Origin: JADJWR01 sp963847675
GTDB lineage: Bacteria > Pseudomonadota > Gammaproteobacteria > Burkholderiales > Burkholderiaceae_F
Assembly (NCBI GenBank): GCA_963847675.1
Contig: CAWKAP010000008.1
Span: 62,001-126,000, forward strand
Length of the DNA stretch: 64,000 nucleotides
Reading direction: 5' to 3'
The notes under the pieces were generated by a model. The model saw nothing but the letters and a program-made list of their open reading frames with translations. It did not search any database and was not told the origin of the DNA. Of this stretch, positions 36,891-44,815 are shown piece by piece (the first letter of the stretch is position 1; each line of letters starts with the position of its first letter). Position numbers and translations under genes: made by a program.

Positions 36891-39800
36891 GTACTGTCGT
36901 CGAACTGGGCTGTGACGGCGACAGCCGCGTTGATGCGAAATGACGCAGTTGTCCGCGCCCGTGCAGCCGCCCCCACTCCAGCCGGCGAACGTCGAGCCGC
37001 TGTCGGCCGTAGCCACGAGGGTGATGACCGTTCCGGCCGCCTGAGCTTCAGTGCAGTCGGTTCCGCAGCTGATCCCCGGTGGAATGCTCGTGACCGTGCC
37101 GCTTCCCGTGCCTGACTTGATAACCGTTAGCGCGTAACTCGCCGACGCCACGGTCGTGCTGCTGAAGGTGCCGGCCACGCCACCGATGGCCAGCGTAGTG
37201 GTGACCGTCGTGCCCGGCGTGCTCGATGCAGTGTGCCGCAGGCACACAGATTGACCGGGGCTGATGCTTCCTGGTGCGCTGGTGAAGGCGGCCGTGCATC
37301 CGATCGAGTACTCGCTGTCGGCTGCCGCGCTCCCCGGCGCTTCGGTCTCGGCAAGAGCGCTGCTCGCCGATACGCCGCTGGCAACTTCGATGCTCGTCGG
37401 CGTGTCGAATCCACCCGGCGTGATCGCCTCGGAAGTGACCTGCGCACCTTGCGCCACACTCGTCTGTGCAGTGAAGCTGAACGAATCCGGCACGACGTCG
37501 GCAATCCCTGATACCGCCACTGGGGTCGCTCGGTTCGCGGTGGTGCTGTCGCCGAGCTGGCCGGTCGCGTTGCGGCCCCAGCATTTCGCGCCGCCCGCGG
37601 CAGTCAGCGCACAAGTGTGATTGCCGCCCGCCGCGATCGCGGAGACGCCGCCGTTCAGGCCTACGACATCTATGGCGGCCAGCCTATTGGCCGTGCCGCC
37701 GTCGCCGAGCTGGCCGCTCGCATTGCGGCCCCAGCATTTCACGCCGCCCAGGTAGTTCAGCGAGCAGCTGTGATCTTCGCCTGCCGAGATCGCGACCACG
37801 GTGTTGATCAGATTGACCACGTCCACGGGCGTCGAGCGATCGATGGTGCTGTTGTCGCCGAGCTGGCCGAAATCGTTCTTGCCCCAGCATTTGACCCAGC
37901 CGGCGGCGGTGACCGCACAGGTGTGCCGGTAGCCTGCCGCGATCGACACCACGCCGCTGCCGAGGCCCACAACGTCAACCGCCGTCCATCGATCCGTCGT
38001 GGTGCCGTCGCCGAGCTGGCCATGGCTGTTGGAACCCCAGCACTTGACTCCGCCGCCGGCGGTCAACGCGCAGCTGTGATAGGCGCCTGCCGCAATCGCC
38101 GCCACCCCGCTGCCCAGGCCCGTCACGTCCACGGGCGTCAATCGCTGTTCCGGCGTGCCGTCTCCCACCTGGCCGTTGCTGTTGTCACCCCAGCACTTGA
38201 CTGCGCCGCCGCTGGTCCGCGCGCAGGTGTGACCTGCTCCCGCTGAAACGGCCACCATGTCGCTGGCGAGTCCCACGACATCGACAGCGCCCCAGCGGTC
38301 GATCGAGGTGTTGTCGCCGAGCTGACCGTGGGAGTTCTCGCCCCAGCACTTGAGGCCGCCCTCGCTGGTCAGCATGCAGGTGTGGTTTGCGCCGGCCGTG
38401 ACATCCGTCGGACTCGTGAACAGGAACACGATGTACGCGGGAGTCGTCCGGTTGGTGTTGGTGCCGTCACCTAGCTGACCGTGACCGTTGTAGCCCCAGC
38501 ACCCGAGATGACCTGCGCCGCTGAGCACGCAGGTGTGATCCGCCCCCGCCGCAATCGCCGACAACGGCGACGGCCCTGTGCTGCTGAAGTTCGCCGTGAC
38601 CTCGCGTGCTTCGGTCATGCCGACCACACAGGTGCCCGTGCCGGCACAGGCCCCCGACCAGCCAACGAACTTCGAGCCACTGTCGGCTGTCGCCGTGAGG
38701 GCGACAACGGTTCCCGACGCGTAACTCTCGGTGCAGTCGGTGCCGCAATTGATCCCAACCGGGGCGCTGGTCACGGTGCCGGCGCCGGTGCCGGATCTGG
38801 TCACCGTGAGGACCTGAATCGCCGAGAGGCCCACCACGTCCACCGGGATCGATCGAGCCGTGGTGCTGCCGTCGCCGAGCTGACCCCAACCGTTCCACCC
38901 CCAGCACTTGATCCCACCGTCGCTGGTCAGCGCGCACGTGTGATTGCTGCCCGATTCAATCGCCACCGCACCGCTGGCGAGCCCCACTACATCTACCGGC
39001 ACCAATTGCGTCGCGCCGGAACCGTCACCGAGTTGGCCGAGCCAGTTCCCCCCCCAGCACTTGACCGCGCCTCCGCTGGTCAGCGCGCACGTGTGATGTT
39101 GTGCGGGTGCCATCGCTTGCACACCACCAGCCAATCCCGCCACATCGACGGGCGCCCATCGATCCGTCGTGCTGGCATCGCCGAGCAACCCCCAATAGTT
39201 GAAGCCCCAGCACTTGACCCCGCCGCCGTTGATCAGCGCGCAGGTGTGGTAGCTACCTGCCTCGATCGCCGTAACCCCGCCGGCAAGTCCCACTACGTCT
39301 ACAGGGGTCCAGCGGCCAATGGTGCTGTTGTCGCCAAGTTGGCCGTACTCGTTGTAGCCCCAGCACTTGACTGCGCCCCCACTGGTCAACGCGCAGGTGT
39401 GCGCATTGCCCGCCGTGATCGCAGAGACCCCACTCGAGAGGCCCACCACGTCGATGGGCGTCCATCGATCGGTCGTGCTGTCATCGCCGAGCTTTCCGAA
39501 GTAGTTGTAGCCCCAGCACTTGACTGCGCCCCCACTGGTCAACGCGCAGGTGTGCGCGTTACCCGCCGAGATCGCAGCCACCCCGCTGCTCAATCCCACG
39601 ACATCCACGGGTGTCCATCGGTCCGTGGTGCTGTCGTCGCCGAGTTGGCCTCGATCGTTCGCACCCCAGCACTTCACCCCGCCCCCGCTGGTCAACGCAC
39701 AGGTGTGCGAGTAGCCGGCCGTCATCGCAGCTACCCCGCTGCTCAATCCCACGACATCCACCGGCGTCCATCGGGCCGTGGTGCTGTCGTCGCCGAGTTG

Positions 39801-42527
39801 GCCTCGATCGTTCGCACCCCAACACTTCACGCCGCCGCTGGTCAACGCACACGTGTGACTTCCTCCCGCCGTGATCGCGGCTACGCCCGAGCGGAGCCCA
39901 ACGACGTTCGCCGGCGTCCAGCGAGCCGTCGTGCTGTTGTCGCCGAGTTGGCCAAAGTAGTTGGCGCCCCAGCACTTGACCCCCGCATTCACGGTCAGCG
40001 CGCAGGCGTGGCCCACGCCCGCAGCGAGCTCCGCAACACCGGATCCCAGGCCGACCACGTCTGCCGGTGTCGATCGGTTCGTGTCGCTGTTGTCGCCAAG
40101 CTGACCGGAGTAGTTGTTGCCCCAGCACTTGACTCCCCCTCCGCTGACGAGCGCGCAGGTGAAGGCGCTGCCTGCCTGCACCGCGAGTACGCCGCTGGTC
40201 AGGCCCGCCACATCGACCGGGCTCGTGCGCTGGGCCGTGCTGCCGTCGCCGAGTTGGCCCGAGCTGTTGTAACCCCAGCACCTGATCGCGCCTTCTGTGG
40301 TTCGTGCGCACGAGTGGGCACTGCCCGCCGTGATCGCGGCCACGCCGCTGGTCAGGCCGTTCACGTCGCTCGGGGTCCATCGATCGGTTGTGCTGCCGTC
40401 ACCGAGCTGACCGTAGCTGTTGTAACCCCAGCACTTGACGCCGCCGCCACTGGTCAGCGCACAGGTGTGAGAGTCCCCTACGGCGATCGCCGTGACGCCG
40501 CTGCTCAGGCCCGTCACGTCGACTGGCACGGCGCTGTGCTGGCCCGGGCCAGTGGCATTCTCGCCCCAGCACTTGACGCCGCCCCCGGAGGTCAGCGCGC
40601 AGGTGCGACCGTCGCGTGCCGCTATTGCCGAAACCCCGCTCGTGAGACCCACTACGTCGACGGGGACCAACCGTTGTTCGGAGGTGCCGTCGCCTACGCC
40701 GCCGCTGCCCCAGCACTTGACCCCGCCGTCGATGGTCAGCGCGCAGGTGTGCGCATAGCCGGCGGCGATCGCGGTCACTCGGCTCGTCAGTCCGACCACG
40801 TCCGCCGGGACCAATCGATCCTGAGTGCTGTTGTCGCCGAGCTGGCCGGAGATGTTGCTGCCCCAGCACTTGACGCCGCCGCCGCCAGTCAGGGCGCAGG
40901 TGTGAAAGCTGCCCGCGCCAATTGCCGCGACGGTCGAGGATGAGGTGGGCGATGCAGCGCTGGTGCCGCTTTCCGCCGTGCCGCCGCCCGCAGCACTGCT
41001 GCGCGTTGCCGAAGGTCGCAGCGCTTCGGCGATCGGCGTCGGGTCGTTGGACGGCGCAGTTGCGACAGCAGGCGCCGTGGCCTGCGCGGACGCCGCCTGA
41101 CGAGACCCGGCACCGATGCCTGCAGTTTCGGTTGCCATCGCTGCCACAACTCCGCGCACGTCGAGCAGCATCAGCTCCCGCACGATTGCGCCATCGCGAG
41201 CGTCGTCGACCGGCGCCGCGGATTCGCGCAACCGCCTTAGCACTGCCTCGACCGTAAGCAGCGGGTCCTGCTGCCTGAGCAGCGCGAAGGCACCCGCCAC
41301 ATGCGGTGCCGCCAGCGAGGTTCCGCTAAGCGTCTCGTAGCCGTTGCCTGGTATCGAGGAGGTGATGTAGCTGCCCGGCGCCAGCAGGCTCAGGAACGGC
41401 GAGACGTTCGAGTAGTCGGCCACCGTATCGACGCCCCGGGCGCAGAAGCTCCTGTCCGGTCCGTCGTCACAACTCGCCCCGACACTGATTACACCGGAGA
41501 GACAAGCCGGCGCCGCCAGCGCGGTGCGAGAAGCGTCGTTACCCGCTGCCACCACGGTGGCGATGCCGACCGAGCGCAGCAGCGCCACCGCATCCTTCAG
41601 CGCCGGATGCTCGGCATCGCACGCCGGTTGATCACCGTAGACCTCGCCACCTGCGAGACTGAGGTTCACCGCCGCGATGCGGTGCTCGCCGCGCATTGCG
41701 TAGACCCGCTCGAGCGCCCGGATGAGATCGCTGTCCCACGCGCCGATACCGGTGCCGTCCGCGAGGCGGCTGTAGATCTGCAGTGCGATGAGACTCGCCC
41801 CGGGAGCGACGCCGCTCAGGCCTTCCGGGCCTTGTCGGCCGGCGATGATGCCGGCGACATGCGTGCCGTGGTCGCAATCGGCAAACGCCGGATCACAGTT
41901 GCTCCCGGCTCCTGGCATCGTCGACTGCTCGACGCCTCCGGGACAGAGCGAGACCGTGCCGGGCTGCATCGTGCCGCCGCCGAAGGTGCTCGAGTCGCAG
42001 GCCTCGGCAATAACCTTGCCAACCAGGAATGGATGCATGGCGTCGACGCCGGTGTCCGGCAAGGCCACGGCCCAGCCGGCGCCGGTGAACCCATGGGCCC
42101 AGACGCTCTTGGCGCCGGTCAGTACGGTGCTGCGCAGGAGCGTGGGCTGGCGCAGGCGCTCTTCGGCGACGTCGCTCACCAGTGGCGACGACACCAACTC
42201 GCCCAGCATCTGCGCGTCGATCTGTGCCGCTACATAGGGCAGGAACGCGTAGCGCGTGTGCGCGCTTCCACCGAGGCGGCCGATGAGGTCAGCGACCCGA
42301 CGCTGCGCTACGGCGATGCGGCCGCGCTGCGCGTTTGCCTGCGCGGCATCGAGTTCGCCTTCGGCGCGATACGCCTCCTCAAGGCTGACGCCGACCAGGA
42401 CGCGAACTTGCGCGAGCGCCTCGGCACGTTGCGGAGCTTGTTGTGGCGATTCGTTCTTTGGTGACTGAGCGGCGGCGACACAGGAAAGCAGGCTGACGAC
42501 CGCAAGACAAGCACGCATTCCCCCCAT
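36522..42527 (-). CDS. giant secreted subtilisin-like protease with RCC1-like repeats (5' part of a disrupted gene)
   Basis: The start is ATG 42527 (or 42518) with a signal peptide (RACLAVVSLLSCVAAAQ). A propeptide-like region is followed by an S8 peptidase domain: catalytic Asp in ALPDTGVD (about residue 158), His in DCDHGTHVAGIIAG (about 220) and Ser in LSGTSLAAPHVAG (about 404). After a Ser/Thr/Ala linker come 14 RCC1-like units of ~51 aa, an InlB-B-like repeat (TVTRSGTGAGTVTSAP...VTANF), 7 more units, a domain starting PDSFSFTAQTSVAQGAQVTS, and a second B-repeat. The frame is clean from 42527 to about 36950. Downstream, many one-base indels break the homology, which continues to 33146 (~3,100 aa in all). 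Each RCC1 unit has two conserved Cys. Probably an exported or surface protease; target unknown. An IS630 element lies 280 bp upstream. Confidence 0.85.
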   Translation of the reverse strand: MGGMRACLAVVSLLSCVAAAQSPKNESPQQAPQRAEALAQVRVLVGVSLEEAYRAEGELDAAQANAQRGRIAVAQRRVADLIGRLGGSAHTRYAFLPYVAAQIDAQMLGELVSSPLVSDVAEERLRQPTLLRSTVLTGAKSVWAHGFTGAGWAVALPDTGVDAMHPFLVGKVIAEACDSSTFGGGTMQPGTVSLCPGGVEQSTMPGAGSNCDPAFADCDHGTHVAGIIAGRQGPEGLSGVAPGASLIALQIYSRLADGTGIGAWDSDLIRALERVYAMRGEHRIAAVNLSLAGGEVYGDQPACDAEHPALKDAVALLRSVGIATVVAAGNDASRTALAAPACLSGVISVGASCDDGPDRSFCARGVDTVADYSNVSPFLSLLAPGSYITSSIPGNGYETLSGTSLAAPHVAGAFALLRQQDPLLTVEAVLRRLRESAAPVDDARDGAIVRELMLLDVRGVVAAMATETAGIGAGSRQAASAQATAPAVATAPSNDPTPIAEALRPSATRSSAAGGGTAESGTSAASPTSSSTVAAIGAGSFHTCALTGGGGVKCWGSNISGQLGDNSTQDRLVPADVVGLTSRVTAIAAGYAHTCALTIDGGVKCWGSGGVGDGTSEQRLVPVDVVGLTSGVSAIAARDGRTCALTSGGGVKCWGENATGPGQHSAVPVDVTGLSSGVTAIAVGDSHTCALTSGGGVKCWGYNSYGQLGDGSTTDRWTPSDVNGLTSGVAAITAGSAHSCARTTEGAIRCWGYNSSGQLGDGSTAQRTSPVDVAGLTSGVLAVQAGSAFTCALVSGGGVKCWGNNYSGQLGDNSDTNRSTPADVVGLGSGVAELAAGVGHACALTVNAGVKCWGANYFGQLGDNSTTARWTPANVVGLRSGVAAITAGGSHTCALTSGGVKCWGANDRGQLGDDSTTARWTPVDVVGLSSGVAAMTAGYSHTCALTSGGGVKCWGANDRGQLGDDSTTDRWTPVDVVGLSSGVAAISAGNAHTCALTSGGAVKCWGYNYFGKLGDDSTTDRWTPIDVVGLSSGVSAITAGNAHTCALTSGGAVKCWGYNEYGQLGDNSTIGRWTPVDVVGLAGGVTAIEAGSYHTCALINGGGVKCWGFNYWGLLGDASTTDRWAPVDVAGLAGGVQAMAPAQHHTCALTSGGAVKCWGGNWLGQLGDGSGATQLVPVDVVGLASGAVAIESGSNHTCALTSDGGIKCWGWNGWGQLGDGSTTARSIPVDVVGLSAIQVLTVTRSGTGAGTVTSAPVGINCGTDCTESYASGTVVALTATADSGSKFVGWSGACAGTGTCVVGMTEAREVTANFSSTGPSPLSAIAAGADHTCVLSGAGHLGCWGYNGHGQLGDGTNTNRTTPAYIVFLFTSPTDVTAGANHTCMLTSEGGLKCWGENSHGQLGDNTSIDRWGAVDVVGLASDMVAVSAGAGHTCARTSGGAVKCWGDNSNGQVGDGTPEQRLTPVDVTGLGSGVAAIAAGAYHSCALTAGGGVKCWGSNSHGQLGDGTTTDRWTAVDVVGLGSGVVSIAAGYRHTCAVTAAGWVKCWGKNDFGQLGDNSTIDRSTPVDVVNLINTVVAISAGEDHSCSLNYLGGVKCWGRNASGQLGDGGTANRLAAIDVVGLNGGVSAIAAGGNHTCALTAAGGAKCWGRNATGQLGDSTTANRATPVAVSGIADVVPDSFSFTAQTSVAQGAQVTSEAITPGGFDTPTSIEVASGVSASSALAETEAPGSAAADSEYSIGCTAAFTSAPGSISPGQSVCLRHTASSTPGTTVTTTLAIGGVAGTFSSTTVASASYALTVIKSGTGSGTVTSIPPGISCGTDCTEAQAAGTVITLVATADSGSTFAGWSGGGCTGADNCVISHQRGCRRHSPVRRQYAAHSGSSDTDGGFGSQLRADQRRRGQVLGLEQATASSATAPTRFDWTAVDVVGLGSGVVAIAAGRRPHLRVDQRRRGQVLGRQRVRPARRRQHHGSQDAGGRDGARPAAWRRSRQAPITPAR
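37510..38580 (-). repeat. RCC1-like repeat block 2 (7 units)
   Basis: Seven tandem units lie between two InlB-B-like repeats. They are more diverged than block 1 (for example DHTCVLSGAGHLGCWG, NHTCMLTSEGGLKCWG), with the CW and GQLGD positions kept. Confidence 0.85.
38830..40930 (-). repeat. RCC1-like repeat block 1 (14 units)
   Basis: Fourteen tandem ~153-bp units directly follow the protease domain and linker. Adjacent units are very alike at DNA level around 39260-39850, which points to recent unit duplication. Confidence 0.88.
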
Positions 42528-42807
42528 TGCGACCCCCCGCGTCCTGCCTGCCGCGCAGACGTTGACTCGCCCCACATGCTCGCCCCAGCCGTGAAGGCCA
42601 GGCCAGCGCAAGCCGGCTCACCCTGCGCATCTGCGCCGAAATGGCGTGCAGCCGAAGGCTTCCCTCTGCTGCCGCCAGGTGAAATTCAATGCACGATCGA
42701 CTCTTGGACAACGCTCAACGTTGACCCTGCGCAATGCATGGCTATGCCTCGGCGCCGGATACCAAACACCGACGTTGGTAACGACGTTTAGGTAGTCGCC
42801 GCAGAAC

Positions 42808-42834
42808 TATTGATAATTACTTAACCACATGACA
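42808..42834 (+). repeat. IS630 left inverted repeat with TA
   Basis: It reads TATTGATAATTACTTAACC inward, ending CACATGACA. It pairs with the right end at 43879-43905. The first TA is the target dinucleotide. Confidence 0.8.
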
Positions 42835-42892
42835 ACCGATTCGCCGCTCGCGCGTTACTGGCTCACGGGTATCGTGAGCGAGGAGACGCGTC

Positions 42893-43369
42893 ATGGCGAT
42901 GGACGAAGCGGCGAAGCGGCGGGTGCGGGCAGGACGGTTGCTGCTGCAGGGAAAGCCGCCGGCAGAAGTCGCTGCGGCGGTCGGTGCCCCACGGCAGACC
43001 GTGTACCGCTGGCTCGACGTCCTCAATGCCGACGGTCTGGACGGCCTGCGCGTGATGAGCAAGGGCGGTCGTCCGTCGCTGCTCGATGGCGAGCAGCACG
43101 AGGAACTGCGCCGCATCCTGCTGGCCGTCCCGCAGGCCGCCGGCTTCGGCACCGAGTTGTGGACGATCAAGCGGCTACGCGAGACCATCCAGCGCCGCTT
43201 CGGCGTGCGGTACAGCGAGGTGCATGTGTGGCGGCTGCTCGGCAAACTGGGCTTCTCCAGCCAGAAGCCCGAGCGGCAGGCCAGGGAGCGCGACGAGGCG
43301 GCCATTGCGCGCTGGAAGAAGCGCACCTGGCCGGCGCTAAAAAAAAGTGCCGCTAGGAAGGCCGGCTGA
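42893..43369 (+). CDS. IS630 transposase, N-terminal part (orfA)
   Basis: The 158-aa product has the IS630 helix-turn-helix region (EAAKRRVRAGRLLLQGKPPA, GAPRQTVYRWLDVL). A second helical domain ends in an arginine-rich stretch before the frame closes just after an eight-A run at 43339-43346. The catalytic half lies in the -1 frame. Confidence 0.85.
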   Translation: MAMDEAAKRRVRAGRLLLQGKPPAEVAAAVGAPRQTVYRWLDVLNADGLDGLRVMSKGGRPSLLDGEQHEELRRILLAVPQAAGFGTELWTIKRLRETIQRRFGVRYSEVHVWRLLGKLGFSSQKPERQARERDEAAIARWKKRTWPALKKSAARKAG

Positions 43370-43905
43370 TCGTCTTCGTCGACGAGTCGGGGCTGTCGGA
43401 GCGGCCTACCCGAGTACGGACCTGGGCGCCGGTCGGGCAGACGCCCGTGATCCAGTTCCACTTCAACTGGAAGCAGCTGTCGGTGATCGCCGGGCTGACC
43501 TTCACGCATTGCGTGTTCCGGCTGCACCAAGGGGCGATCCGCTCGCCGCAGATCGTCGAGTTCCTCAAGGCGCTGCGGCGACACCTGAAGCGGCGGCTGC
43601 TCATCGTCTGGGACGGCCTGCGGGCGCACCGCAGCCGGCTGGTGCGCCACTACGTCGACTCGACCGACGGCCATCTCCAGCTGGCGTTCCTGCCGCCGTA
43701 TGCGCCGGAGCTCAATCCGGTCGAGTACCTGTGGGCTTGGCTGAAGCGGCACGCGATGGCGAACTTCTGCCCGGATGGCTTCGGCGAACTGAAGACCACC
43801 GCCCGCGCCAAGCTGAAATCGGCGCAGCGACGACAGTCCATCGTCGCCGCATGCTGGATCCAGGCCGACCTGCTCCAATGTCACGAGGTTGGGTACTTCT
43901 CAATA
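43357..43905 (+). CDS. IS630 transposase, catalytic part (orfB frame)
   Basis: This frame carries the DDE catalytic core: VFVDESGLSERP, LLIVWDGLRAHRS and PPYAPELNPVEYLWAWLKRH. A TAG at 43354 blocks simple -1 slippage at the A8 run. One extra G in the GCTAGGAAG segment would join it cleanly to orfA. It is therefore either mutated or a base is missing. The frame has no stop before the right IR and reads out of the element to 44184. Confidence 0.8.
43879..43905 (-). repeat. IS630 right inverted repeat with TA
   Basis: Read inward on the minus strand it begins TATTGAGAAGTACCCAACC and continues CGTGACA. It matches the left end at about 20 of 26 positions. Confidence 0.8.
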
Positions 43906-44042
43906 AGTGAAGTACGCGGCCACCATTCTCACGACTGCGCGCCTCCGCCGACACACGTGTCACCGATGGACATCACTTGCGGGGGAGGATGTGAAATGCC
44001 TTGTGCAGGACCATCACCCCTACAAGATGCGCGGCAAGCGCC

Positions 44043-44070
44043 CCGCCGGAATCAGCGACTCTTCCGGCGG
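44043..44070 (-). terminator. 9-bp hairpin spanning the end of the fix operon
   Basis: CCGCCGGAA and TTCCGGCGG form a perfect stem around a 10-nt loop that contains the stop codon of the ferritin-like gene. No T-run follows, so termination would be weak or the element may protect the mRNA end. Confidence 0.4.
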
Positions 44071-44516
44071 TGCGTTTCGAGGACCTGCTCGAGTTCGGCG
44101 ACGTGCTCGCGCTCCTCGGAGGCGAACTCCTCGGCCGCCGAACGGACCCTCTCGCTCGAGGTGCTCCGGGCGATGTGCTCGTAATAGGCAAGGCCGCGTT
44201 TCTCGCCTTCCAGCGCCATCTCGATGGCGTGTTCGATCCCCATCAGGCCGTCCACGCCCCACCAGTCGGTGGATTCCGGCGGCACGCCGCCGGGCCATTC
44301 GTAGCCGTCGTCCGGCAGTTCCGAGAACTGGCGAAAGCCCGCACGCGCCATGGCTTCCTTCAGATGAAGCCGCGAGGACTCGGCCATGCGCCGGAAGAAC
44401 TCCTCCACTTCCCTGTTGCCCCAGGTCTGCATCGCGTCGGCGAGTTCGTCCGAGCGCTGCGCGGCGGCGGACTCGAGCCGAATCGCGTGCGCCAGGAAGG
44501 TGTGGATGCTTTCCAT
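44052..44516 (-). CDS. ferritin-like/rubrerythrin-type diiron protein
   Basis: This 154-aa all-helical protein has carboxylate and His motifs spaced as in ferritin-like four-helix bundles. Near the N-terminus, EVEEFFRRMAESSRLH; near the C-terminus, EHAIEMALEGEKRGLAYYEHI and FASEEREHVAELEQVL. These supply E...ExxH pairs typical of a diiron site. Its ATG overlaps the fixX stop (TGATG), so it belongs to the fix operon. An oxygen or peroxide protection role for low-potential electron transfer is an inference. The N-terminus MESIHTFLAHAIRLE is helical and in line with the family. Confidence 0.8.
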   Translation of the reverse strand: MESIHTFLAHAIRLESAAAQRSDELADAMQTWGNREVEEFFRRMAESSRLHLKEAMARAGFRQFSELPDDGYEWPGGVPPESTDWWGVDGLMGIEHAIEMALEGEKRGLAYYEHIARSTSSERVRSAAEEFASEEREHVAELEQVLETHRRKSR

Positions 44517-44815
44517 CAGCCGAACTTGAAGAGGATGCCGAAACCGCCGCGCGGGTAGTTCCAGTCGACGTTGCCCGGCGCGCAGACGATGCGGCAGGTG
44601 CCGCACTCGAGGCAGCCGTCGACCACGAGATCGACCGTTCCCTCTTCAAGTCGCCAGCAGCCGGCCGGGCAGCACACGATGCACGGCTTCGAATCGCACC
44701 GGTTGCAGGTCTCCTGCTCCCTGATGCGAATGTGCGGCCGCTCCGCGTCGACCCGATAGCGGTTCTGGAACAGCTTCTCCTCGACATTGACGGCGGGCAG
44801 TGGCGATGCGGTCAT
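44516..44815 (-). CDS. fixX: ferredoxin-like protein FixX
   Basis: The 99-aa ferredoxin-like protein has CNRCDSKPCIVCCPAGCW and CLECGTCRIVCAP cysteine sets and the FixX-type end NYPRGGFGILFKFG. It transfers electrons from the FixC flavoprotein. It overlaps fixC (stop/start) upstream and the ferritin-like gene downstream. Confidence 0.95.
   Translation of the reverse strand: MTASPLPAVNVEEKLFQNRYRVDAERPHIRIREQETCNRCDSKPCIVCCPAGCWRLEEGTVDLVVDGCLECGTCRIVCAPGNVDWNYPRGGFGILFKFG

Larger units (their letters stand above)
42808..43905 (+). mobile_element. IS630-family insertion sequence
   Basis: The ~1.1-kb element is bounded by TA dinucleotides. Imperfect terminal inverted repeats lie at 42808-42834 and 43879-43905; reading inward both start TATTGA and share TAC..AACC.C.TGACA, about 20 of 26 positions matching. 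TA duplication and a DDE transposase are the marks of IS630. It sits between the giant subtilase gene and the fix operon. Confidence 0.88.

Noticed and set aside
34730..40930. CRISPR array
   Set aside because: The repeats are ~153 bp, coding, in phase, and diverge like protein repeats. There are no short repeats with unique spacers.
38481..40943. 820-codon plus-strand ORF through the RCC1 repeats
   Set aside because: It is the complement of the repeat array. Its apparent repeats derive from the ~153-bp DNA repeats.
43339..43369. Canonical programmed -1 frameshift at the A8 run of the IS630 transposase
   Set aside because: The -1 frame meets TAG at 43354 right after the A-run, so simple slippage there cannot make the full transposase. 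A missing base or mutation fits better.
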